From contig OZ245818.1 of the NCBI GenBank assembly GCA_965228435.1, forward strand, positions 1,240,001 through 1,304,000: a stretch of 64,000 nt of DNA, in the 5' to 3' direction. The translations under genes and the position numbers were made by a program. Every line of letters begins with the position of its first letter. Position 1 is the stretch's first letter. The notes beneath the pieces are model-generated. The model was given only the letters and a program-made list of their open reading frames with translations, made no database searches and was not told the DNA's origin. Below are positions 52,524-61,666 of this stretch, in pieces. Source of the stretch: Hoeflea_A sp965228435. Lineage in GTDB: Bacteria > Pseudomonadota > Alphaproteobacteria > Rhizobiales > Rhizobiaceae.

Positions 52524-53851
52524 GGCTGGTTGTCGGATATCCAGCCTGACAGCAGCCGGTCTTCGTCATGCACGAACGACAAAAGCGAGGCAGCGCGAGA
52601 TGGACCGAGCAGGCTCTCCGCCTTGCTGCGAATACGGGACTGGCGCTCCGACAGGGGTACCGGTTCCATCAGATCATGAGCTGCTTCCACGGACGCGCCG
52701 TTGCCTCTTTCAATTCGGATGCGGGCAGCCGTGTCGGGGACGGCGTCATCGAACTCGACGTCAACCTTATCCCGCAGTTCGACAACGGTGGAATCACCGC
52801 AAACCTCTTCATTGAAGGTTTCCAGAGCCGCGGTGTCATGACCCAGCATGACAAGCGCCGCGGTCAGACGGTAGCTGAACTTGGCCTCCAGCCCGGTCGA
52901 GGGCTTCGGGATGTTGCAGACACGCTTCCAGCACGGGTTAACGTGCAGACGTATCGCGGTGATATCTTCGGCCTTGATTGCCTTTTCGTCGCGTACTTCG
53001 ATCAGCGCTTCCAGCGCGGCATGCGTTCCGTGACAGCAGGCGTGGTACTTGTGTTTCACGTCCTCGAACACAAACGCGTTTCCGATGTCTGCCAATGCGT
53101 CGGCATGACCCTCGCCGTGGTGGGTTGCGGCAAATCCCTGGTCCATCTCCAGGCCCCTCTTGCAGGACACGAATCCTGATGCGGCGAGCGTTGCGGTCTC
53201 GACACCGTTCGAGGCCGCCATTCCGGCGTTGTAGGGTTTGCCCATGGTGCCGAACTGGCACTTCAGGCCGGATGCGCGGGTGGCCGTCAGGCCGATCGCG
53301 TGACGCGCCTGGTCTTGATCCAGCCCAAAAAGCCGCGCCGCTGCCATGGCGGCACCGAAACTGCCGGAGGTGGCTGTCGGATGAAAACCCTCGAGATAGT
53401 GCGTCCTGCCCAGCCAGGCGCCAACGCGGCAAGCGGTTTCGACGCCGATCAGACAGGCATCGAGAAACTCCGCAGGACCGGCTTGGATTTTCTGTGCCAC
53501 CGCAAGCGCTGCCGGAACGACAACCGCACTGGTGTGCCCGATGTGTATGAAGTGGGTATCATCATAGTCGAGCGCATGGCCAATCGTCGCGTTGGTGAGA
53601 GCGGCCGACCGAGCCGGAAGATTGCGATTGTACCCGACAACGGTTGCTTCCGCCGTGCCACCTTCGGCGATGACCATGTCGCGCACCATTTGGCCGGCCG
53701 GTTCGGTGCTGCCGGCCCAGGCAACTGCCACCCAGTCGACGAGCGACAGACGCATCACTGCGCGGGCGCTTTCGGGAATCGAAGAGGCCGGTGTGCGAAC
53801 TGCAAATTCGCTGACCGTGCCCGTTACATCATTTGCTGGATCGTCAGACAC
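52520..53851 (-). CDS. MmgE/PrpD family protein
   Basis: A 443-residue protein of the MmgE/PrpD (2-methylcitrate dehydratase, immune-responsive gene 1) family. Seen: TNATIGHALDYDDTHFIHIGHTSAVVVPAALA, ATSGSFGAAMAAARL and KYHACCHGTHAALEAL, which hold the conserved histidine and aspartate residues. No prpB/prpC gene is nearby, so propionate degradation is not implied; many relatives act on other hydroxy acids. The start is uncertain. A GTG at 53851 gives a family-like N-terminus, while the ATG at 53884 lies inside the upstream terminator hairpin and adds only 11 residues. Confidence 0.88.
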   Translation of the reverse strand: MSDDPANDVTGTVSEFAVRTPASSIPESARAVMRLSLVDWVAVAWAGSTEPAGQMVRDMVIAEGGTAEATVVGYNRNLPARSAALTNATIGHALDYDDTHFIHIGHTSAVVVPAALAVAQKIQAGPAEFLDACLIGVETACRVGAWLGRTHYLEGFHPTATSGSFGAAMAAARLFGLDQDQARHAIGLTATRASGLKCQFGTMGKPYNAGMAASNGVETATLAASGFVSCKRGLEMDQGFAATHHGEGHADALADIGNAFVFEDVKHKYHACCHGTHAALEALIEVRDEKAIKAEDITAIRLHVNPCWKRVCNIPKPSTGLEAKFSYRLTAALVMLGHDTAALETFNEEVCGDSTVVELRDKVDVEFDDAVPDTAARIRIERGNGASVEAAHDLMEPVPLSERQSRIRSKAESLLGPSRAASLLSFVHDEDRLLSGWISDNQP

Positions 53852-53881
53852 AAAAATCCCCGGAATTGAAATCCCGGGGAT
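53852..53881 (-). terminator. Intrinsic terminator after the PodJ-like gene
   Basis: On the minus strand the arms ATCCCCGG and CCGGGGAT (8 base pairs; 53856-53863 and 53874-53881) enclose a 10-base loop and are followed by a run of five T residues. The hairpin lies 37 bases past the stop of the gene ending at 53918. It separates that gene from the MmgE/PrpD gene, whose start is immediately beyond. Confidence 0.75.
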
Positions 53882-53917
53882 CATAGCAGTGGATATGGAC
53901 GCAAGCGACCGATCGGA

Positions 53918-56900
53918 TCAGTTGTTGTTGGCCAGCAGAGCCTTGACCAGTTCGTCATCGACTTCGCCTGTCGGCTTGAGGCCCACCGACGTCTGGAATG
54001 CCTTGATGGCGGCAACGGTGTTCTTGCCCATGACGCCGTCGACGCCACCGGTGTCGAAACCGTTCTTGTTGAGGATCGCCTGGATGTTTCTCACCGCCTT
54101 CTTCATGTCGACGGAGGCCGTGCGGGTGTCAACGCCGCGCCATTCGGACGGCACACGCACCGAATTGGCTTTTTCGTCCAGTTCACCAGGTTTCCACAAT
54201 TCGACCTTGGCCCGAGCGCTTTCCAGCTGTTCCGGCGTCAGTGCATTGGCCACCTCGTCCCGCTTTGCAGCGGCATCCTTGTCGCCGGAATCGGCGGCGA
54301 TGGCGAACCATTTGTAGGATTCCTCGAGATCCTGTTGAACACCGCTGCCGCGGGCATGCAGGATGGCGAGGTTGTATTGGCTGTCCTTGACGCCCAGATC
54401 CGCCGCTTTGGTGAACCAGCCGCCGGCGGAGTCGTAATCCGCTGCGCCGTTCTGCCCCATGGCGTGCAACACCGCAAGATTGTGCATGGCGCTGGCGTTG
54501 CCCTGTTCCGCAGCCATCTGATACCAGGTCATCGCCTTGGCGAGATCGCGCTTCACGCCGGTGCCCTTCTCATGGAAGTTGGCCAACCGGTATTGGGCCG
54601 GAGCGAAGCCGAGTTCGGCCGCATAGCCGTACCATTTTGCTGCTTTGGCAAGGTCCGTTTGCACGCCGCGACCGTCGGTGTAGCGGGCGCCAACTTCAAA
54701 CAACGCGACAACATCGCCGCCCTTCGCTGCCTCGCGCAGCGCCAGCGGACCGGCCTCTTCTGGCGGCATGTCGATGGCGATCTTCGGCGCCATTGGCTCA
54801 GCCGTCGGCGATGCCGGTTCAATGGCCGGAGGTTGAGCGTCGTCCTGTGTCGGCAAGGAGGCCATCTGTGGCGCCTCGACTGGAGCAGGCTCGGTAACGG
54901 CCGGCTTGACCGATTCCTCAACGGTATCGACGGTCACAGCCGTTTCCACTGGCGCTTCAGGTTCATTCGGCGCCACCGGGACGAACCTGTCACTTGACTG
55001 GATTTCGTTCGACGTCGACATGAATTGCGATGGTCCCGCATCGAGCGTCACATCCGTATTGCGCGCAACAAGGATGCCTCCCGATGTATCTTCCTGCGGG
55101 TCAACGGCCCGGACCTCGGGAAGCTGGACCTCTGCTTCGGCCAGGGATTCGGTCACTGTTTCCGTCACCGGAGGGGTGACCGGCTGCTCGATGGCGGGCG
55201 GCTCGATGGAAGCCGTCTGCAGCGTACCGGTATCGCCCTTGATGAAGCCCGAAACGAGCGGGTAGGAGAGCACTGCGAGCAAAATCGCACCGGCGGCGAG
55301 CAACAGCGGCCGACGGCTCTTCTTGATTTTCTCGCCCAGCGAACCCTTCTTTTCTTCCTCGACCGTTTCGTCTTCGAGCTCTGCCGCTTCGCTGGCGGCG
55401 GCGCGCGCTGCACGGCGGGCCGCGGCGATGAAATCGGCCTTATCGGCCTTGGCCTGCTCGCCCTCTGCGGTGTAAGGGTTGTCCTCTTCGGCCACGCTCT
55501 GTGCTTCACGCACCTTGGCCATGATGCGCTTGATATCGGGAGCGCCGGAGCCGGGCTCCAGTGGCATATTTGCGGTTTCCGGATCGATGTCCTCAACCGG
55601 GTCGATCGACGGGGCTGGCTCGATGTCGCGGATCATCTCCTCACTGGAAGACTTTTCGGGCTCGTTGTCCCCGGTCATGCGCTGCATCAATCCGGACAGG
55701 AAAGCCTTGTCGGAAGGCCGCTCCTCTTCCTGCGGAAGGGCGTCCACTTCACTCGGGAGAACATTCAGCGACGAAGTATCGTCATCCCGGCCGTAGTCAT
55801 ACGGTGCTTCGGGTGCATAGGGATCCGCTGCCGGCATGTCCGCTGCCGGCATCGGCTCGGAAGCGGCCGGGAGTTCAGCCGGTTCGCTTTCCAACCGGTC
55901 GAGCCGTTCGGCAATCTTCATCAGGGTGCCGTGCACAGCGTCGATGGTCCGGGCGTTGCGCTCCTCGCTCTGCCGGCTCAGATCTTCCAGCGAGCGCAGG
56001 TCGCCGACCAGGGCTTCGATGGCGGAGATGTCGGCCGATGACGCGCCGGTCTGTTGAAAGGAAGCAACAGCAGCTTCTGCTGCCTGCCGCGCGGTTTCGA
56101 TGACCAGATCCTGGCTGGCCGCCTGGCCGTTGAGGAGCTGGTCTTCGATCGCCGCAATGCGCGGTTCCAGTTCCGGCGCTCCGCCGCCAAGTGCATTGGG
56201 GCTGGCCAGCAGCTTGGAAAGGCCGGCAACCTGGCTTTCAAGGTTGCGAAGGGCTTCATCGCTCGGTGTCGACTGCTCCTGGCTGATGTCCATCCTGGCC
56301 GCAATGTCGGCGAGGCGCTCTTCCAACGGTCCGAGATCGATCTGCTGGCTTTGGGAAACGCTCTCGGCGAGATCTTCAAGGCGCCCGTAGAGCATGTCCT
56401 GATTGCTGTTGGTGGCGGCCAGGTCGCTGGTGATGTTGTCGATGCGCATCGACAGCGCCTTGAGCTGATCGGCAACGTGCTCGTTGACCGAGTCGAGATC
56501 GAGGGTTTCGACCTTGTTGGCGATTTCCGCCAGTTGACCCACCAGTTGCGGATCGGCCGTTGCCTGACGCTCGTCCAGCGTTTGCGACAGTTGGTCGAGG
56601 CGGTCGAGCAGAACGCCGTAGGGCTGATCGTTGGCCAGCTCTTCAACCCGCGTTGAAAGCGCTTCCAACCGGTGCGAGAGTTCCGTGCCTTGGTTGGCCT
56701 GGTCGATGCGGCCAATCTGATCGACAACCGAATCGAGACGGTGCTCAAGCCGCTGCACATTGGAGACGTCAGCCGCGGCTGATTCCGCCACGCTGTCGAC
56801 CACGGCCTCAAGGCGATCATGCAGGTTCTGAATGCTCTCGGCGTCAGCCTGGGCCGAGCGAGAGACGCTGTCGGCAACGGCGTCGAGTCGATGCTCCAGT

Positions 56901-58186
56901 AACCGGATGTTCGAGGCGTCCGCCTCAACCGACTGAGTGACGGTCTCGACAACGGCCTGCAGCCGGCTTTCCAGGTTCTGGATGTTTGCGGCTTCGGCCC
57001 GGGCTGCCATGGACACACTGTCGATGACGGCGTCCAGGCGGCTCTCCAGTTGCCGGACATTCGATGCATCGGCTTCAACCGACTGAGACACGCTGTTGAC
57101 CACCGTGTCCAGCCGTCCCTGCAGGTGCTGGATATTTGCAGCCTCGGCTTCGGCAATCTTGGTGACGCTGTCGACCACCGATTCCAATCGCGTTTCGAGC
57201 CGCTGAATGTCGGCGGCCTCGACCCCAGCAGGGTTCGATACACTGCTTGCCACAATGGCACGGCTGATTTCATCGAGCCGATCATCCACCATGGAGAATT
57301 GGCGAGCGATTTCCGGGTCGGCTGCCGCCGGTTGGCGGGCCATAGCGTCGATCGCCGTGACCAGCATCTTGATCTTGTCTTCAAGCGCATTCAGCGGCAG
57401 CGTCGACGGCAGCATGCCGATGGACGACTTGATGTCGTCCAGGCGATAGGAGAGCGTGATCAGGTCTTCGCGCAACGTCTCGGCCGGGTTGAGGCCGGAA
57501 ATCTGCTCCTCGAAGCCGTCCCAGCGGCTTTCAAGGCGGCGCATCGAGTCTTCGCGCGCCAGATCGTTGACCATCATCCGCAGCTCATCGAGCTCGGACC
57601 GCAGTTCATTGCCCTGGGTTTCAGCCCGGCGGGTTTCGAGCGCCTCCAGCTGGCCCGCGAGATTGGCCAGGTCCTGGCTCAGGTCAGGGCGGGCGGCAGC
57701 GGTGCCGGTCAGATTCTTGATCTCGTCGACATCATCGCGAAGTGAAGCGAATTCCCGGTTCATATTGTCCGAAATGTCGCGACGCAGATCGTCTCGCAGG
57801 GATACGAGAGCCTCGGCGATATCACGCATCGCGCCACCGGTTTCCCGGACAGCCGTTTGCGCAGCCGGGCTAACCGTTTCCCGTTGCGGCAGAGGTGCCT
57901 GGCGAGGCTCAGGATGCCTCTCGTGCCGCGGCTCAGGTTGCGGCCGTTGCTGCTGCGCAGCTTGTTGCGCCTGCTGGCGAGCCCGTTGTTCCCGCTCCAT
58001 CAGTCTCTGACGCATAACCATCTCGGACGCTGTTCCGAGTTTTTCCGACCGGGTATCGGCTTTGCGGGAACGCGCGTTCAGCCCCGCAATGCGCGCTTCC
58101 AGATCCGCTATCGAACGATTGAGTGCATCGATCGGTGACGACTGCGGCTTGTCTGACCAGTTTCTCGGTGATCTCGATCTGTTCAT
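53918..58186 (-). CDS. podJ: PodJ-like polarity/localisation factor
   Basis: A 1422-residue protein with the layout of the cell-pole protein PodJ of Caulobacter and Agrobacterium. A long cytoplasmic coiled-coil region comes first (about residues 20-900). One membrane helix follows near residues 958-985 (RPLLLAAGAILLAVLSYPLV), then a periplasmic linker, four or so SEL1 repeats (for example AAKWYGYAAELGFAPAQYRL, about residues 1140-1310) and a C-terminal peptidoglycan-binding domain (NIQAILNKNGFDTGGVDGVM). The coiled coil holds seven tandem 25-residue repeats (residues 327-501). PodJ recruits division and polar-development proteins. The start is at 58186 with GGAAG upstream. The gene is monocistronic, ended by the terminator at 53852-53881. 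Confidence 0.87.
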   Translation of the reverse strand: MNRSRSPRNWSDKPQSSPIDALNRSIADLEARIAGLNARSRKADTRSEKLGTASEMVMRQRLMEREQRARQQAQQAAQQQRPQPEPRHERHPEPRQAPLPQRETVSPAAQTAVRETGGAMRDIAEALVSLRDDLRRDISDNMNREFASLRDDVDEIKNLTGTAAARPDLSQDLANLAGQLEALETRRAETQGNELRSELDELRMMVNDLAREDSMRRLESRWDGFEEQISGLNPAETLREDLITLSYRLDDIKSSIGMLPSTLPLNALEDKIKMLVTAIDAMARQPAAADPEIARQFSMVDDRLDEISRAIVASSVSNPAGVEAADIQRLETRLESVVDSVTKIAEAEAANIQHLQGRLDTVVNSVSQSVEADASNVRQLESRLDAVIDSVSMAARAEAANIQNLESRLQAVVETVTQSVEADASNIRLLEHRLDAVADSVSRSAQADAESIQNLHDRLEAVVDSVAESAAADVSNVQRLEHRLDSVVDQIGRIDQANQGTELSHRLEALSTRVEELANDQPYGVLLDRLDQLSQTLDERQATADPQLVGQLAEIANKVETLDLDSVNEHVADQLKALSMRIDNITSDLAATNSNQDMLYGRLEDLAESVSQSQQIDLGPLEERLADIAARMDISQEQSTPSDEALRNLESQVAGLSKLLASPNALGGGAPELEPRIAAIEDQLLNGQAASQDLVIETARQAAEAAVASFQQTGASSADISAIEALVGDLRSLEDLSRQSEERNARTIDAVHGTLMKIAERLDRLESEPAELPAASEPMPAADMPAADPYAPEAPYDYGRDDDTSSLNVLPSEVDALPQEEERPSDKAFLSGLMQRMTGDNEPEKSSSEEMIRDIEPAPSIDPVEDIDPETANMPLEPGSGAPDIKRIMAKVREAQSVAEEDNPYTAEGEQAKADKADFIAAARRAARAAASEAAELEDETVEEEKKGSLGEKIKKSRRPLLLAAGAILLAVLSYPLVSGFIKGDTGTLQTASIEPPAIEQPVTPPVTETVTESLAEAEVQLPEVRAVDPQEDTSGGILVARNTDVTLDAGPSQFMSTSNEIQSSDRFVPVAPNEPEAPVETAVTVDTVEESVKPAVTEPAPVEAPQMASLPTQDDAQPPAIEPASPTAEPMAPKIAIDMPPEEAGPLALREAAKGGDVVALFEVGARYTDGRGVQTDLAKAAKWYGYAAELGFAPAQYRLANFHEKGTGVKRDLAKAMTWYQMAAEQGNASAMHNLAVLHAMGQNGAADYDSAGGWFTKAADLGVKDSQYNLAILHARGSGVQQDLEESYKWFAIAADSGDKDAAAKRDEVANALTPEQLESARAKVELWKPGELDEKANSVRVPSEWRGVDTRTASVDMKKAVRNIQAILNKNGFDTGGVDGVMGKNTVAAIKAFQTSVGLKPTGEVDDELVKALLANNN
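56684..57208 (-). repeat. Seven in-frame tandem repeats of 75 bases in the PodJ-like gene
   Basis: Exactly 525 bases encode seven consecutive 25-residue units of the form I-Q-x-L-E-x-R-L-x-A-V-V-D-S-V-(10 residues)-N. Unit starts read IQRLETRL, IQHLQGRL, VRQLESRL, IQNLESRL, IRLLEHRL, IQNLHDRL and VQRLEHRL. Spacing is constant, with no insertion or deletion, while the residues have diverged. The units are predicted helical and would extend the coiled coil. Confidence 0.88.
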
Positions 58187-58586
58187 TTTCGCTTCCGTGT
58201 CGACAGAATGACATTCACTGGGCCCTACCCCAGCCGGACGGGCGACGCGCACTTGCACCCGTTACATTTGGTAACCCGCCGGGGACTCGATACTGTGGTT
58301 GGGGATTTACCGCCGTTAGGGGGCACATTCCGCGAAACGTGGTAAACAAGCCGTTAACCAATCTTACTTTTTGGCAAATTTTTTAATAAAATGCGGTTAA
58401 TCCGCTTCCGGCGCCGCGGGCGCTTTCCCACGCATCACCGACCTTGCGCATCCAGCATGCGCTGCCCGTCGAAGGTCCGAATCACACTTGATTGCGCGAA
58501 AAATTTTTGACATTTACGTAAACGTCAACTAGTTGTATAGGACGTCAACCACCCATCCCTTTCGGACTGATATCAGAGAGCGCCCA
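58187..58586. promoter_or_regulatory. Divergent promoter region between podJ and the beta-oxidation operon
   Basis: This 400-base gap holds no gene. An AT-rich patch (58370-58400) and a GCGG-TTAAT-CCGC hairpin lie in the middle. On the podJ side TTAA-N7-TACT at 58354-58368 weakly resembles a CtrA box, and a GACTC methylation-type site lies at about 58274. On the operon side, the palindrome at 58507-58528 and a TTGACA at its left edge mark the likely promoter. Confidence 0.4.
58507..58528. promoter_or_regulatory. 22-base operator palindrome upstream of the beta-oxidation operon
   Basis: The arms are TTGACATTTAC and its near-perfect complement GTAAACGTCAA; only one pair in 11 does not match. 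The left arm doubles as a TTGACA -35 element, and TATAGG lies 23 bases after it. Palindromes with a central TTTACGTAAA-type core are known as targets of MerR-family (LiuR-type) regulators of branched-chain and fatty-acid degradation in proteobacteria. The assignment to that family is from memory of the motif, and no such regulator gene is in the window. Confidence 0.6.
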
Positions 58587-60383
58587 ATGCCCAGCTACCA
58601 GGCCCCGGTAAAAGACACGCTTTTCATCCTTAACGACGTCCTTGGCTACGAACGCTACAACAACCTGCCCGGCTTCGCCGATGCGACGCCCGACATTGTC
58701 GAAGCCATTCTCAATGAAGGCTCGCGGTTTGCCGAAGAAGTGCTGCAACCGCTGAATCAGGTCGGCGATCAGCAAGGCTGTGTGCGGCACGAGGACGCGT
58801 CGGTGACGACGCCGGAAGGCTTCAAGCCGGCCTTCAACCAGTATCGCGAAGGCGGCTGGATGGGCCTCGCAGCAGATCCGGATTATGGCGGTCAGGGGCT
58901 GCCCTATGTTCTGCACACGGCCGTCGGAGAGTATTTCTCGTCCGCCAACATGGCGCTGATGATGTATCCCGGTCTGACCCAGGGCGCCATCGCCGCCATC
59001 ACGGAGCACGGCAGCGACGACCAGAAGGCCAAATGGTTGCCAAGGATGATCGAGGGCACCTGGACCGGCACCATGAACCTGACGGAGCCGCATTGCGGGA
59101 CCGATCTCGGCCTGCTGCGCACCAAAGCCGTCCCGCAGGATGACGGCAGCTTCAAGATCAGCGGCCAGAAGATCTTCATCTCCGCCGGTGAGCACGACAT
59201 GTCGGAGAACATCATTCATCTGGTGCTCGCTCGCATCGAGGGTGCGCCGGAAGGCGTAAAGGGTATTTCGCTTTTCATCGTGCCGAAGCTGACGGTTGCC
59301 GACGACGGCACCGTCGGTGATGCCAATGGCGTTTCCTGCGGGTCGATCGAAGAAAAGATGGGCATTCATGGCAATTCCACCTGCGTCATGAACTATGACG
59401 GAGCCACCGGTTATCTCATCGGCGAAGAACACAAAGGTCTCAAGGCCATGTTTGTGATGATGAACGAGGCACGCCTCGGCGTCGGGATGCAGGGCCTCTG
59501 CCAGTCGGAAGTTGCCACGCAGAATGCCGCCGACTATGCGCGCGAGCGCATCCAGGGCCGCTCGCTCACCGGTGTGAAGGAGCCGGAGAAGAAAGCCGAC
59601 CCGATCATTGTTCATCCGGATGTGCGCCGCACGCTGATGACAAACCGCGCCTTCAACGAGGGCAGCCGGGCGCTGTTCCTGTGGACCGCGCTGAAAGCCG
59701 ATCTCAAGCATCGGTCCGATTCCGACGAGGAGCGCCAGGCCGCCGATGACATCCTCGGCCTGATGACACCGGTGCTGAAGGGAGCGCTGACCGACCGCGG
59801 CTTCGACAATGCGGTTGCAGCCCAGCAGATGTTCGGCGGTCACGGCTATATCGAGGAATGGGGCATGAGCCAGTTCGTGCGCGATGCCCGCATCGCCATG
59901 ATCTATGAAGGCGCCAATGGCATTCAGGCGCTCGACCTGGTCGGCCGCAAGCTCGGCGCCAATGGCGGCCGTGCCGTCATGGCTTTCTTCAAGGAGGTCG
60001 GTGACTTTTGCGAGGAAAACCGCGACAACGAAAAGCTCAACCCGTTCACCAAGGCACTCAAGAAGGGTCTCAACGACCTGCAGGCCTCGACCATGTGGTT
60101 CATGCAGAACGCGGTCAAGGCGCCTGACAATGCCGGTGCCGGATCGACCGACTATATGCATATGTTCGGCGTGGTGGCGCTGGGCTATCTGTGGGCGCAA
60201 ATGGCCAAAGTGGCAGTCGACAAGCTTGAGGCCGGTGCCGGTGACGACACGGCCTACCTTGAAAACAAGCTGATCACGGCGCGCTTTTACATGGACCGCA
60301 TCATGCCGGAGACGGTGTTGCGCCGGCAGCGCGTCGAAGCCGGCGCCGATTCGATGATGGCGCTGGACGCCGCTGCCTTTTAG
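58587..60383 (+). CDS. Acyl-CoA dehydrogenase, long (DmdC-like) form
   Basis: A 598-residue flavoprotein that introduces the first double bond in acyl-CoA degradation. The N-terminus MPSYQAPVKDTLFILNDVLG and the extra C-terminal domain place it in the ~600-residue group that includes DmdC-like enzymes. Seen: the FAD/substrate stretch TMNLTEPHCGTDLGLLRTKA, KIFISAGEHDM, the LGVGMQGLCQSEVATQNAADYARER helix, and QMFGGHGYIEEWGMSQFVRDARI near the active-site glutamate region (IYEGANGIQALDL). The start at 58587 is chosen over an in-frame codon at 58533. It opens an operon with a second dehydrogenase, a thiolase and a FadJ-type protein. Confidence 0.94.
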   Translation: MPSYQAPVKDTLFILNDVLGYERYNNLPGFADATPDIVEAILNEGSRFAEEVLQPLNQVGDQQGCVRHEDASVTTPEGFKPAFNQYREGGWMGLAADPDYGGQGLPYVLHTAVGEYFSSANMALMMYPGLTQGAIAAITEHGSDDQKAKWLPRMIEGTWTGTMNLTEPHCGTDLGLLRTKAVPQDDGSFKISGQKIFISAGEHDMSENIIHLVLARIEGAPEGVKGISLFIVPKLTVADDGTVGDANGVSCGSIEEKMGIHGNSTCVMNYDGATGYLIGEEHKGLKAMFVMMNEARLGVGMQGLCQSEVATQNAADYARERIQGRSLTGVKEPEKKADPIIVHPDVRRTLMTNRAFNEGSRALFLWTALKADLKHRSDSDEERQAADDILGLMTPVLKGALTDRGFDNAVAAQQMFGGHGYIEEWGMSQFVRDARIAMIYEGANGIQALDLVGRKLGANGGRAVMAFFKEVGDFCEENRDNEKLNPFTKALKKGLNDLQASTMWFMQNAVKAPDNAGAGSTDYMHMFGVVALGYLWAQMAKVAVDKLEAGAGDDTAYLENKLITARFYMDRIMPETVLRRQRVEAGADSMMALDAAAF

Positions 60384-60388
60384 GATCG

Positions 60389-60407
60389 GCCGGGCTTGCA
60401 GCCCGGC
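60389..60407 (+). promoter_or_regulatory. Intercistronic hairpin between the two acyl-CoA dehydrogenase genes
   Basis: A 7-base-pair stem, GCCGGGC-TTGCA-GCCCGGC, starts 5 bases after the first stop. It has no T-run, so it probably acts as an mRNA-stabilising or processing element and not as a full terminator; the genes downstream continue the same pathway. Confidence 0.4.
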
Positions 60408-60484
60408 TCATTCGTCCCACATTGCTTAACAAGCCCTGCAGGCCGCGCTTAGAATGGCCCGCAGGCCGCTCGGAGGAGAATTGA

Positions 60485-61657
60485 ATGGCCACCCTGCCCC
60501 AACAGGTATTGGAGGTTCCGCGGCCGGACTGGGTGAGCGACGACGTGTCCATGTTGCAGGATATGGCCGACCGTTTCATGGAATCGGAGATCGCCCCCCA
60601 CTACGAGCGCTACGAAAAGCATGAGATCGTCGACCGGGAGGCTTGGGAAAAGGCCGGTGCCGCAGGACTTCTCTGCGCGTCGATGCCGGAAGAATATGGC
60701 GGCGCCGGTGGCACCTACGCCCATGAGGCCGTCATCGCCGAAGCGCTGGGTCACGCCGGCGTCGACGGTTTCGGTATCGCGCTCCATAACGCTATCGTCG
60801 CGCCTTATATCCTGCATCACGGTTCGGAAGAGCAGAAGCAGAGATGGCTGCCGAAACTGGCGACCGGCGAACTGATCGGCGCCATCGCCATGACCGAGCC
60901 GGGTGCCGGTTCCGACCTGCAGGGCGTCAAGACCTCCGCCCGCAAAGACGGCAACCACTACGTCATCAACGGCTCGAAAACATTCATCACCAACGGCCAG
61001 AACGCCAATCTGATCATTGTTGTCACCAAAACCGACCCGTCCGCCGGCGCCAAGGGCACCAGCCTGATGGTGGTGGAGTCCGACGAGGTGGAAGGCTTCG
61101 AACGCGGCCGCAATCTCGACAAGATCGGGCTGAAGGCCAACGACACGTCGGAGCTCTTCTTCAACGATGTGTGTATCCCGACCTCCAACCTGATCGGAAC
61201 GGAAGAGGGCCAGGGCTTCGTCCAGTTGATGACCGAACTGCCGCAGGAGCGCCTGCTGATTGCCAACCAGGCGATTTCGATGATCGAGCGGGCGTTGGCG
61301 CTGACCATCGACTATGTGCGCGAGCGCAAGGCCTTCGGCAAGGCGGTCATCGACTTCCAGAACACCCAGTTCAAGCTGGCGGAACTGAAATCGGAAGCCG
61401 TCATGGCCCGCGTGTTCGTCGACAATTGCGTCGCCCAGCACCTGAAGGGTGAACTGACGCCGGTCACCGCCTCCATGGCCAAGTACCTGCTGACCGAACT
61501 GCAGTGCAAGGTGGTGGACGAGTGCCTGCAATTGCACGGCGGCTACGGCTACATGAACGAATACCCCATCGCCCGCATGTTCCGCGACGCCCGCGTTCAG
61601 CGGATCTATGGCGGCACGAACGAAATCATGAAACTGCTCATCGCACGAAGCCTCTAG
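60485..61657 (+). CDS. Acyl-CoA dehydrogenase, standard form
   Basis: A 390-residue acyl-CoA dehydrogenase. Seen: AMTEPGAGSDLQGVKTSARK (flavin/substrate loop), NGSKTFITNGQNANLIIV, the ERLLIANQAISMIERALALT helix, RKAFGKAVIDFQNTQFKLAE, and LHGGYGYMNEYPIARMFRDARVQRIYGGTNEIMK, which holds the catalytic-glutamate region. The size fits homotetrameric family members of medium- or branched-chain specificity. GGAGGAG lies before the ATG at 60485. The thiolase gene follows after 9 bases. Confidence 0.95.
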   Translation: MATLPQQVLEVPRPDWVSDDVSMLQDMADRFMESEIAPHYERYEKHEIVDREAWEKAGAAGLLCASMPEEYGGAGGTYAHEAVIAEALGHAGVDGFGIALHNAIVAPYILHHGSEEQKQRWLPKLATGELIGAIAMTEPGAGSDLQGVKTSARKDGNHYVINGSKTFITNGQNANLIIVVTKTDPSAGAKGTSLMVVESDEVEGFERGRNLDKIGLKANDTSELFFNDVCIPTSNLIGTEEGQGFVQLMTELPQERLLIANQAISMIERALALTIDYVRERKAFGKAVIDFQNTQFKLAELKSEAVMARVFVDNCVAQHLKGELTPVTASMAKYLLTELQCKVVDECLQLHGGYGYMNEYPIARMFRDARVQRIYGGTNEIMKLLIARSL

Positions 61658-61666
61658 GAGACCACT

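Noticed and set aside
52520..53851. MmgE/PrpD gene taken as evidence for a methylcitrate (propionate) pathway
   Set aside because: No prpB, prpC or acnD-like gene is present; the neighbour is an alpha/beta hydrolase, and the family covers many other reactions.
56684..57208. Regular ~75-base repeats that could suggest a CRISPR array
   Set aside because: The repeats are contiguous, diverged, in frame and part of a coiled coil; there are no identical repeats separated by unique spacers and no cas genes.
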